64,000 nt of DNA from Mariniflexile fucanivorans (GTDB lineage: Bacteria; Bacteroidota; Bacteroidia; Flavobacteriales; Flavobacteriaceae). The stretch covers positions 124,001-188,000 of the forward strand of contig NZ_SLUP01000003.1 in NCBI RefSeq assembly GCF_004341235.1, read 5' to 3'. Shown here in pieces: positions 1 through 8,058 of this stretch. How positions within the stretch are numbered: the first letter of the stretch is position 1; the number at the start of each line of letters is the position of its first letter. Made by a program: the position numbers and the translations under genes. The notes beneath the pieces are model-generated. The model worked only from the letters and a program-made list of their open reading frames with translations, did no database searches and was not told where the DNA came from.

Positions 1-674
1 TCCATGGCTTCAAATTTCAATTCTAAATTACCAGTACTAGTTATACTTGTTGAGTGCGATCTATAATTAAAAATTAGTTTATTAGTGTGAGCAATACCTT
101 GTTTTTGTGCTAAAACAAATGATGTAAGGTAATCTGAACACCAAGCCAGAGGTAATTTACAATAACCTCCATTTAAATTCAATGCAGCTGTACGGTAAAC
201 AAAATCTGAAATAAATTGCTCTCGTTCTCCAAAACAATTTATTATATAGTCATAAACATCTTCATATTCAGGATTATTAGGGGTTAATCTTATCGGTTTA
301 GAGTCCCCATCTATAATAATAGAGCGGCAATGCCACACATCTAAAGTTGGATAATTATTAACAAGCCTAACGAATTCCTCTAAATATTCTGCTTCCATTT
401 TATCATCATCTCCCATTAAAACGAAATATTCTCCTTTAGCAAAACTTAAACATTTGTTCCAATTATCTACAACATGTTCTGCCCCAAAATTTTTTTCGTT
501 TTTATAATATCGAATCCTTAAATCATCATATTGAGAAACGATCTCATCAATAGGCTCTGGTGAACAATCATTAACAATTATCAGTTCAAAATCTTTATAA
601 GTTTGAATTAATATACTGTCAATACATTCTTTTAAATCTTTAGCTTTATAGGCCGGTATTCCAATACTGAACAT
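1..674 (-). CDS. Family 2 glycosyltransferase (3' end cut by window edge)
   Basis: The reading frame opens at an ATG at 674 and runs off the left edge, leaving 224 residues of an enzyme that probably has about 280-330. The start (MFSIGIPAYKAKDLKECIDS) and the run FELIIVNDCSPEP are the nucleotide-binding half of the GT-A fold. The acidic cluster GDDDKM near residues 88-93 fits the metal-binding DXD region. Family members move a sugar from a nucleotide donor to a lipid-linked glycan on the cytoplasmic face. It lies 9 bp downstream of the acetyltransferase gene on the same strand, so it is most likely part of a surface-polysaccharide operon. Donor and acceptor cannot be read from the sequence. 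Confidence 0.88.
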   Translation of the reverse strand, partial: MFSIGIPAYKAKDLKECIDSILIQTYKDFELIIVNDCSPEPIDEIVSQYDDLRIRYYKNEKNFGAEHVVDNWNKCLSFAKGEYFVLMGDDDKMEAEYLEEFVRLVNNYPTLDVWHCRSIIIDGDSKPIRLTPNNPEYEDVYDYIINCFGEREQFISDFVYRTAALNLNGGYCKLPLAWCSDYLTSFVLAQKQGIAHTNKLIFNYRSHSTSITSTGNLELKFEAM

Positions 675-683
675 ATATTTAAT

Positions 684-1433
684 TTATTTTATTGGTGAAA
701 TGGAAATATCTTTTTGAAAAAGATGTGCATTTTTTTTCAACCATTCTAAGTCTTTATCCCACCAATTTAGGTTTTGTATCTCTTTTATCTTATCGCTTAC
801 AAATCTATATTTTATTATTTTCGCAGGAACGCCCCCTACTATGGCATAGTCTGGCACATCTTTAGTAACAACTGCACCAGCAGCTATAATTGATCCGTTA
901 CCTATAGTAACACCATCCATTAAAAAAACATTGGCTCCTATCCAGACATCATTACCAATAACAGTTGTTGCATGTTCTTCATATTCATCTTTATTCGTTA
1001 ATGCAAATCCAAACCAAGGTTTTGAGCTATAAAATAAGGGGCTTGTGCTTAAAAAATTAACTGGATGTGCACCATAACCTACCTTTAAACCAGGTCCGAT
1101 GGAACAAAATCTGCCAATTTTTGTATTATTAACGTTAGAAGAATCATTTATATACGAAAACTCACCAAGAGTTGAATTCGCAAAAGCACAGTTAACTCCC
1201 AACTTTGTAAATTCACTCAAAGTACTGTTAATAACTATGGAATTTGAATTTACAGTAGTATTTCCATAAATCTTGGATGCAAGAACGAAAGAATTAGAAT
1301 TAAATATATTATTATTTCCATCAATTTGAGATTTTTTTATTCTTACCCCTGTCCCCTTAATTGATTTGTAATAGCGTACATAACTTACTATAATTAGTAT
1401 AAATCTTTTCAATACATTTAACAAAATACTCAT
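684..1433 (-). CDS. CatB-like hexapeptide-repeat O-acetyltransferase
   Basis: The 249-residue protein is rich in the hexapeptide pattern of a left-handed beta helix (for example TVIGNDVWIGANVFLMDGVTIGNGSIIAAGAVVTKDVP). A stretch with the GYGAHP and FLSTSPLFY motifs is typical of xenobiotic/sugar acetyltransferases; the histidine in GAHP is the likely catalytic base. Members of this class transfer acetyl from acetyl-CoA to a sugar hydroxyl. Sitting between a flippase and a glycosyltransferase, it most likely decorates the exported polysaccharide repeat unit. The N-terminal 90 residues are Asn/Ser-rich, irregular helix turns. The exact acceptor is unknown. Confidence 0.85.
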   Translation of the reverse strand: MSILLNVLKRFILIIVSYVRYYKSIKGTGVRIKKSQIDGNNNIFNSNSFVLASKIYGNTTVNSNSIVINSTLSEFTKLGVNCAFANSTLGEFSYINDSSNVNNTKIGRFCSIGPGLKVGYGAHPVNFLSTSPLFYSSKPWFGFALTNKDEYEEHATTVIGNDVWIGANVFLMDGVTIGNGSIIAAGAVVTKDVPDYAIVGGVPAKIIKYRFVSDKIKEIQNLNWWDKDLEWLKKNAHLFQKDISISPIK

Positions 1434-1451
1434 AATTCTATAATAAATAAA

Positions 1452-2753
1452 TTAAATTTTAATACTTTTAATTTTAATTAAACTGTACAAAAAGTTCATC
1501 AAACATAATATTGAAGCAACGTATATATTAAACTCAAGAACTCCTTTTAAATTAGATATTGGAAATATAAAAACTCCTGAGACTACAGCACTTAAATCTA
1601 CTAGAATAACAATTATAGGGTGTATTATCCAGCCTCTGGTAGAATAAAAACTAAAGGATACTCCTGCAAATGTTGAAACACAAAAACCTATAATGCTTAA
1701 AGTCAATTCATATTCTAAACCCGAATACTTATCTCCTAAAACCCATAGTATTTCTGTTGATAAAAGTGATATAATTATTGCTAATCCAGTATAAAAAACT
1801 AATACAAATAATATTGTTTGTAAGTACTTTTTTAAAAGTATGTGCTTTTCATTTGGCAATCTTGCCAAACGTGGAATAATTAAAAATCCAAATATCGCAC
1901 CAAAAAGGCTAAATATAAGAGAAATGCGTCCCAAAGCTCCAACTTGGGCTAAGGCCATGGTAGTACCAAATAAAGAAATTAACCAAATAGAAATTTGTCC
2001 GGAAAAGGTAAAATATACTGAAGAAGGTAATACTCTTTTTACTATAGTCATTAAATCCTTACTAATAATACTATCAGGTTTTTGAGATTCATCTGCAAAA
2101 TTATATGCAATTTTTCTTAATTTAATATTGCCTATAACTCTTGGAATTCCACTTGCTAATATTGCAACAAAAGTCCAAGGAAAAATAAAAACCAATAAAG
2201 CAGAAAGCACTAATCGTCCAATACTAACTGAAATTTGATTTTTTTGAAGAGGATAAATATCTTGGTGTAATTTTGGTACAATTTCAAGTAGGTTATCCGA
2301 AAGTGATGCGTAGAAAGCTGGAATTATTGATAATACAATTAAAACAGCTGTAAACCAACTAGCCCCATTGTGCATTAATAAATAAAATAATATTGGAGTA
2401 ATTACTATAAGACTCCAAAAAGCTAACCTGCGCCTTAAATACAATCCTGTCATTAAAACGGCTCCAAGTTTTTCTCTATTCTGCCAAACTTTACCGCCTT
2501 GTGCCATAACACCATTAGAAACGCCAACATCTGCAAGCATAGTCATAGAACCTAACATAGTATTTGCTAAAGTATATAATGCATATTCTTCAAGGGGTAA
2601 TAAACGTATAACTAAAATACCACAGAGAAATGCCAACCCTTGCACTACAATTTGAGATAAGGCTGTAATAGAAATACTTTTCCCCCAATAAAGTAATTTA
2701 TTGTAAGATGGATGAGATTTTATACCTTTTATTTTATTTTTGATTTTGCTCAA
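1452..2753 (-). CDS. Polysaccharide flippase, Wzx/MATE-like
   Basis: This 433-residue, strongly hydrophobic protein has about twelve predicted membrane segments and short charged loops, the profile of the oligosaccharide flippase (MOP/PST) superfamily. The first segment begins near residue 28 (SITALSQIVVQGLAFLCGILVIRLL), with the usual LLPLEEYALYTLANTM stretch following. Flippases of this class turn undecaprenyl-linked repeat units over the inner membrane before polymerisation. The gene lies 52 bp downstream of the Wzc-like kinase and 18 bp before the acetyltransferase, consistent with one transcript. No polymerase (Wzy) is visible here; it may lie past the left edge. Confidence 0.85.
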   Translation of the reverse strand: MSKIKNKIKGIKSHPSYNKLLYWGKSISITALSQIVVQGLAFLCGILVIRLLPLEEYALYTLANTMLGSMTMLADVGVSNGVMAQGGKVWQNREKLGAVLMTGLYLRRRLAFWSLIVITPILFYLLMHNGASWFTAVLIVLSIIPAFYASLSDNLLEIVPKLHQDIYPLQKNQISVSIGRLVLSALLVFIFPWTFVAILASGIPRVIGNIKLRKIAYNFADESQKPDSIISKDLMTIVKRVLPSSVYFTFSGQISIWLISLFGTTMALAQVGALGRISLIFSLFGAIFGFLIIPRLARLPNEKHILLKKYLQTILFVLVFYTGLAIIISLLSTEILWVLGDKYSGLEYELTLSIIGFCVSTFAGVSFSFYSTRGWIIHPIIVILVDLSAVVSGVFIFPISNLKGVLEFNIYVASILCLMNFLYSLIKIKSIKI

Positions 2754-2805
2754 TTTTAATTATTAAAATTTGTTTATCTAAATTATCGATTACAGTATTT
2801 TAACA

Positions 2806-5121
2806 TTATGCTTTCCCACCATAAGCATAACCATATCCCGATGATTTATCTAATTTTACATCGTTTAAAACCACCATAACAGATTGTAATTTATGACTTT
2901 CAACAATGTCGCTAAACACTTCTAGTTCTGCTTTTTCAGTATAGTTACTGCGCACTACATATAAGGTTGAATTTACATAAGGTATTAAAGAAAAAGCATC
3001 GGATACTTTGCCTATAGGGGCTGTATCAATAATGATATAATCAAATGTTTCTTTAAGCGTATCTATTAAACTTTTAATACGATTACTCAGCATCAATTCT
3101 CCAGGGTTTGGAGGCAACGTACCAGAACCTATAAAGAATAAATTATTGGCTTCTGGATACGTTACAATGATATCATTTATATCTAATGTAGGGTCTATTA
3201 TAAAATCTGTGATCCCTAAAGTATTTGCTAACCCCACATTTGCCATTAATTTTGGAGCGCGTAAATCGAATCCTAGAACCACTACTTTTTTTCCGGTAAC
3301 GGCTAAACTAGCCGCTAAATTAATAGATATAAAGGTTTTTCCTTCGCCTTGATTTCCAGAAGTGACCATGATAACTTGTTCGGATTTCCCTTGGGTACTA
3401 AATTTTAAATTATGGCGTAATAAACGAAATAGCTCTGCTGAAGGGCTCACATTGTTTTCGGTGACGACTACCGTGTTTTTTTCGGTATTTGTAGCAATAG
3501 TTCCTAAGATAAAACAATCGGTTATTTCTTCAATATCTTCTTTCGTTTGAATTTTATTGTTTAGCATGTTTTTGGAAAAGATATATAGGAATGGCACAAA
3601 TAGCCCAAAAAGAATAGCACCCAAATAAACGGGCATTTTACTTTTACCTGCCATAAAAGCTCTTGGCGATTCAATAATTCGAGTTTCGGAAAAAGGCACA
3701 GAGATAGATAAGGCTTCTTCTTCTCTTTTTTGCAATAAGTACAGGTATAAATTTTGTTTTAAACCTTGATCTCTATTAATTTCCAAAAGCGCTCTTTCAG
3801 CGGTTGGGACTGTTGATATTTTAGATTTGTAACTTACTGCGTTATTTAAAATATTCCTTTTCGAGCTGAGCAAACCAGATTTAATACTTTGAACATTTCC
3901 TGCAATAGCATTTTTCAAATCCAATAACTGTTTACTTACCTCAATAACCACCGGATTTCCTACACCTGCTGTCCTTAACATACTTTTTCGAGTTTGCACC
4001 AATTCATTGTACCTAGAAATTAAACCAGCTAAAGACGCATTTTGATAACCGATAGCTGTAATTAATTCGTAAGAATCTCCACTAGATTGTGCTAAATTAT
4101 TTTCTAAAGCATTAATCCCATCTATTTGAGATTTTATAGCTTCTAGCTCCCTGTCTGATTCACCCGCTAGTTGAATAAAACGTGCCGCATCAGAACTTAC
4201 ATCAGTTAAATCGTTTGTTTTTTTATAGCTTTCAACATTTTTCTCAACACTGCTAAGTTCTCCTGAAAGCAATTCTAAACGGCCATCAATTAAACTAAGT
4301 GTTGTATTGGCTAGTATATTTTTATGTTCAGTTGATTTACGCTCATAAATCTCTATGAGTTTGTTAACAACATCAACTCCTCTATCAGGAATTACATCGT
4401 TAATAGTAATTTGTAATAAGCCACCACCATCTTTTTCAACAGTTTGAACCATCAATTTTTGATTATAAATCTTAGCCAATTCCTCAGTGTTGTTAAAGCT
4501 AACCAAAATGGGTTTTTGAGATTTAAAATCAATGTTTTTATCATCTAAAACAACGGTAAATGTTGCAAATGGAGTTTTTACTTCTTCATCAAAATTATAG
4601 GTTGTTTTTTGTGGATTACCTTCTGCATCTGTAACTTCTACTTGGTACGTTTTTGAATTTAGTAAGGTTATACTGCCAAAATTACCATATTGCGATATTG
4701 AAAGACTATCATTTAAAACGATATGAAAAGGGATTTGTGTTTTATAAACTTCCATTTCATTCAATCGTCCTTCATAATAATATCCTACCGCCATCCCTAA
4801 TTCATCTAATGTTATTTTCATTAAATCATAAGACTGTAATACACCTATTTCATCTTGAATATTTTTTGAAACTTTTAGTAATCCAAAATCGCTCAAAGAT
4901 TCTAAATTTGAAGATTGATCACTTCCTTTTTTATCATTTAGAAGGATTTTAGCGTAAATATCATATTGCGTAACGACTCGGTAACGCAAGTGAAAAAAAG
5001 CTAATGCTACACAAATAGCAGCTCCAATTACAAACAAGTACCAATATTTTAAGTAACTGGAAATTATTTTAATGATATCTTTTTCCATATTTTTTTTGGA
5101 AATTTTATTAACTTCTGACAT
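2806..5121 (-). CDS. Wzc-type polysaccharide co-polymerase and tyrosine autokinase
   Basis: The 771-residue protein has the chain-length regulator (Wzz) layout: a cytoplasmic N-terminus, a membrane segment near residues 27-45, a long periplasmic coiled-coil region (about 265-430), and a second membrane segment near 498-516. A BY-kinase domain follows from about residue 550. It has Walker A GNQGEGKT (Lys595), an A' motif in VVLGFDLRAPKL and Walker B YIIIDTAPIG. The C-terminus ends SSGYGYAYGGKA, a short Tyr cluster of the kind that is autophosphorylated. It controls polymer length and export at the inner membrane. It is the first gene after a 522-bp leader, with the flippase and sugar-modifying genes downstream. 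Confidence 0.92.
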   Translation of the reverse strand: MSEVNKISKKNMEKDIIKIISSYLKYWYLFVIGAAICVALAFFHLRYRVVTQYDIYAKILLNDKKGSDQSSNLESLSDFGLLKVSKNIQDEIGVLQSYDLMKITLDELGMAVGYYYEGRLNEMEVYKTQIPFHIVLNDSLSISQYGNFGSITLLNSKTYQVEVTDAEGNPQKTTYNFDEEVKTPFATFTVVLDDKNIDFKSQKPILVSFNNTEELAKIYNQKLMVQTVEKDGGGLLQITINDVIPDRGVDVVNKLIEIYERKSTEHKNILANTTLSLIDGRLELLSGELSSVEKNVESYKKTNDLTDVSSDAARFIQLAGESDRELEAIKSQIDGINALENNLAQSSGDSYELITAIGYQNASLAGLISRYNELVQTRKSMLRTAGVGNPVVIEVSKQLLDLKNAIAGNVQSIKSGLLSSKRNILNNAVSYKSKISTVPTAERALLEINRDQGLKQNLYLYLLQKREEEALSISVPFSETRIIESPRAFMAGKSKMPVYLGAILFGLFVPFLYIFSKNMLNNKIQTKEDIEEITDCFILGTIATNTEKNTVVVTENNVSPSAELFRLLRHNLKFSTQGKSEQVIMVTSGNQGEGKTFISINLAASLAVTGKKVVVLGFDLRAPKLMANVGLANTLGITDFIIDPTLDINDIIVTYPEANNLFFIGSGTLPPNPGELMLSNRIKSLIDTLKETFDYIIIDTAPIGKVSDAFSLIPYVNSTLYVVRSNYTEKAELEVFSDIVESHKLQSVMVVLNDVKLDKSSGYGYAYGGKA

Positions 5122-5643
5122 AGTGAGACATAGATGTTATTTAATGTATAAGAAACTTAGTAAAGTAATATGTAAATAAAAACACTTACCACACTAAAGT
5201 TTCTATTTTTTTTGTTTAATTAATGCGTGAAAAATACCTACTATTCCACGGCTCCGCCGTACGAGTCCCATTTTTAAGACCATAGAAATAAATTTTAATT
5301 ATAAATTTGAGATATTAAATACCTCTTTTAATAGCTGTTAATTAATTACAGACACAAATTGAACCTGTTACCAATTTTTATACTGAAATAAACCCAGTTT
5401 TATATTAGATTCTTGCCAAAGAAACATATTTTATTATACTCTACAAAGTAATTTGATTAATTGCAAAAGGTGATTTTACAGATTTATGTAATCTATAATT
5501 TATAATAGTTTCTAATAAACAAACCACAATTATATAAAGGCAAAATTACACATGCCAAAACATTCATGATACCAGTTATTTTATTAAACTAAGTGTTTAA
5601 AGATTTGTTAATTATCGCAAAAGGTTTCCATTTTTAAATACTC
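5122..5643 (-). promoter_or_regulatory. Long leader upstream of wzc with -7 box and GC hairpin
   Basis: This 522-bp gene-free stretch separates the NusG-like gene from wzc. On the minus strand there is a match to the Bacteroidota -7 box (TAATTTTG, plus-strand 5541-5548), with no clear -33 TTG. If it is used, the transcript would have a leader of roughly 410 nt. Within the leader is the only GC-rich spot, a perfect 5-bp hairpin with a 3-nt loop at 5248-5260. The rest is AT-rich with no open frame. Promoter use is inferred. Confidence 0.45.
5248..5260 (-). promoter_or_regulatory. ops-like GC hairpin in the polysaccharide leader
   Basis: The minus strand reads ACGGCGGAGCCGT followed by GG. It contains GGCGGAGCCGTG, which agrees at 9 of 12 positions with the E. 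coli ops element GGCGGTAGCGTG recognised by the NusG paralogue RfaH. Like ops, it can fold into a small hairpin. It lies about 127 nt before the wzc start and downstream of a NusG/UpxY-like gene. Function is inferred; a dispersed repeat is the main alternative. Confidence 0.35.
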
Positions 5644-6117
5644 CTATACCACATCCCTTAATTTTACTTGAGCTGAAACGCCCATTTCTTTTAAGAAAAA
5701 AGATACGTTGTTTTTATTAATCCAATACACTATCCCTTTATGGTCTTTTAGAACTCCGTTTTGAATAACGATTTCACTTCCTGGTATTAATTGAGAAAGA
5801 GCATTTAAATCCTTACTATCACCTGCCATCCATTTTTTGATATCCCAAATCTCTTCATCGCGAACTAACGCTGGTTTTCCTAGGTAAAACAAATAGCGAA
5901 TGACTCCTGGTGCGCCAAACACTATGCCTCTATATTTCTCTTCAAGTTTAACAAATACATAAGATTTAAATAAAGGTGTTTCAACTACTTTCTGGCGGTC
6001 GCTCCATACCTTAGTTTCTTTCAGCATAGGGCAATAAACCTCAACTTGCATTTTTGTTAAAATATCTGCAACTTTTTTTTCTTGTTGTGCTTTAACACAT
6101 AATACGAACCAATTCAT
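5644..6117 (-). CDS. NusG/UpxY-like transcription antiterminator
   Basis: The 157-residue protein begins MNWFVLCVKAQQEKKVADIL, the start of an NGN domain. It continues through the hallmark VYCPMLKETKVWSDRQKVVETPLFKSYVFVKL and VIRYLFYLGKPALVRDEEI, and ends in a KOW-like segment (about 105-150, GSEIVIQNGVLKDHKGIVYWI). Specialised NusG paralogues of this kind (RfaH; UpxY in Bacteroides) bind elongating RNA polymerase and allow long polysaccharide operons to be read through. It is 33 bp downstream of the initiating transferase gene, so it is made with it, and it precedes the long wzc leader, a natural target. Confidence 0.88.
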   Translation of the reverse strand: MNWFVLCVKAQQEKKVADILTKMQVEVYCPMLKETKVWSDRQKVVETPLFKSYVFVKLEEKYRGIVFGAPGVIRYLFYLGKPALVRDEEIWDIKKWMAGDSKDLNALSQLIPGSEIVIQNGVLKDHKGIVYWINKNNVSFFLKEMGVSAQVKLRDVV

Positions 6118-6150
6118 AATTTATCGATTTATATATTAATATTTACCTTT

Positions 6151-7506
6151 TTAGTATGCCTTTTCTTCGCCCATTACCGCATTAACCACCGTCTTGAATA
6201 TAATTTTTAAGTCCAACCACAAGGACCATTTTTCTACATAAAGAATATCCAAACGGATTCTATTCAATATATCAGATGGCGTACTAATCTCGCCTCGGTA
6301 CCCCTGTACTTGTGCTAAACCTGTAATACCCGGTTTCACAAAATGTCTTACCAAATATTTATCTACAGATATTTCATAGTCTGCAGTATGCTTTTCCATA
6401 TGCGGACGTGGCCCTACAACACTCATATCGCCCATAAAAACGTTTAAAAACTGTGGCAACTCATCAATACTCGTTTTACGTATTATTCTACCAATTTTGG
6501 TAATACGCATATCATTTTTTGTAGCCATTTTACTATCTGAATCAGCGTTATTGGCCATGGACCTAAATTTGATGCACCAAAAGGCATGACGGTTTAAACC
6601 ATGTCTCTTTTGCTTAAAAAACAACGGGCCTGGTGATTCCAACTTTATAAGAATATATAACAAAGGAATTAACCACGATAATAATGTGATTATTACAAAA
6701 CTTGAAAAAACAACATCAAAAGCACGCTTAACAACCATAGAAAATTCTGTTTCTAAGGGCACGGTCCTTAATTTTAACACAGGAATATTATCATACTGTT
6801 CAATAGACATCGATCTAGTAAATATATCCTTGTTGTCTGGTATAATTTTAAGCTTAATTAAGTTATTATCGGCAAAATTAATCAGGTTTTGAAGTTGATC
6901 TTTTGAAAGTTTTGCAGCTGTACAATACACTTCGTCAATTCTATTCTCTAAAATATATTTAAAACACCCCATAACTGGACCATGATACGTTGGACTCCCA
7001 GAAGGGCCATCATCAAAAAAACCATGATACCTATAACCAAATTGAGGATGATCAAAAATTCGTCGTATTTTTTTAAGGTTTTTATCCCTACCTATAACGA
7101 CCACATTCACATAGTTACCTCCTTTTAACCTGTAGTGACTAACAAACATATAGAAAACAAACCTGTAGGCGGTAATACAAAAACAAATTAACCCATATAC
7201 AAATATGTAGTAATACAATGAAGTTACTGTAATACCTGCAACCGCAAACCAAGAAAAATAGGCAAATCCATAAATGGCAAATAAATAAGCCAATCTTCTA
7301 ATATTGGTCATGAACACCTCTCTACGACCTGTGGGATAAAAATTTAAGTGATGTGCAATAACTAACCAAGAAGTATTGTAATATACAAAGGCCCAAAAAT
7401 TCAAATAAATTTCTGGTGTAAAAAGCCACAAAACACCATTTATTATTATTAAATGGACAACAGCTGTGAGAGGTATAATTAAATTTGAATAGCTTTTAGT
7501 TTTCAT
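6151..7506 (-). CDS. Undecaprenyl-phosphate sugar phosphotransferase (WcaJ/PNPT family)
   Basis: The 451-residue protein has four or five N-terminal membrane segments (to about residue 130), a cytoplasmic CoA-binding-like region (VNVVVIGRDKNLKKIRRIF, about 133-240) and one further membrane segment (about 265-290). The C-terminal sugar-transferase domain has the hallmarks FFKQKRHGLNRHAFWCIKFRSM, TSIDELPQFLNVFMGDMSVVGPRPHM and GITGLAQVQGYRGE. Enzymes of this family load the first sugar phosphate on undecaprenyl phosphate at the inner membrane. It is the first gene of the polysaccharide set on this strand and is followed by the antiterminator. The specific sugar cannot be assigned. Confidence 0.9.
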   Translation of the reverse strand: MKTKSYSNLIIPLTAVVHLIIINGVLWLFTPEIYLNFWAFVYYNTSWLVIAHHLNFYPTGRREVFMTNIRRLAYLFAIYGFAYFSWFAVAGITVTSLYYYIFVYGLICFCITAYRFVFYMFVSHYRLKGGNYVNVVVIGRDKNLKKIRRIFDHPQFGYRYHGFFDDGPSGSPTYHGPVMGCFKYILENRIDEVYCTAAKLSKDQLQNLINFADNNLIKLKIIPDNKDIFTRSMSIEQYDNIPVLKLRTVPLETEFSMVVKRAFDVVFSSFVIITLLSWLIPLLYILIKLESPGPLFFKQKRHGLNRHAFWCIKFRSMANNADSDSKMATKNDMRITKIGRIIRKTSIDELPQFLNVFMGDMSVVGPRPHMEKHTADYEISVDKYLVRHFVKPGITGLAQVQGYRGEISTPSDILNRIRLDILYVEKWSLWLDLKIIFKTVVNAVMGEEKAY

Positions 7507-8058
7507 TTAGTATTTAAAAAAATCGTTACAATGCACCTAATTATTTATAAAGCAAAACCTTACATATTAAGCATTGTACTTAAATGATTTATACTTTAAA
7601 TATTTTGACACATTTATTTTTATGTCGTCACAATAAAAAACGCTATTAATCTATACTTAAAAAACTACTAATTTGTGTAACTTTTACTAGATATTAGCGC
7701 AAAAAAAACAAGAAATTTTGAATATGAATTAAATATTCTTCACATAGCAATTATAATCGTTGAAGTACAATATTTGGTTTATGCTTAACAATTTCAAGCA
7801 TTTACAGGTTTTTTTTTACACATCAAAATAACATATATCAATATTAATATAGTATATATTTTCAAGGTTTAAAAGAATGAAATGTGGTGTTCATCTCGTT
7901 TTTGTTCAAGTTTTTTTTCAGTATTTAATTTAACACATTTTTTCATGCTTTTTTAAAAAATTCAAACTCCTTTTAAACAACAAAATAGAACTCAAACCGT
8001 TTTCATTTTAATAAAAACAGAACAACATTTATTTACTATATAAGCTTATTTATCCTTT
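7507..8058. other. AT-rich divergent intergenic region (552 bp)
   Basis: The stretch separates the divergently transcribed transferase gene and the hybrid kinase gene. It is very AT-rich with long T and A runs and must hold both promoters. No exact TAnnTTTG box, hairpin terminator, open frame or repeat was found on either strand. Confidence 0.5.
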
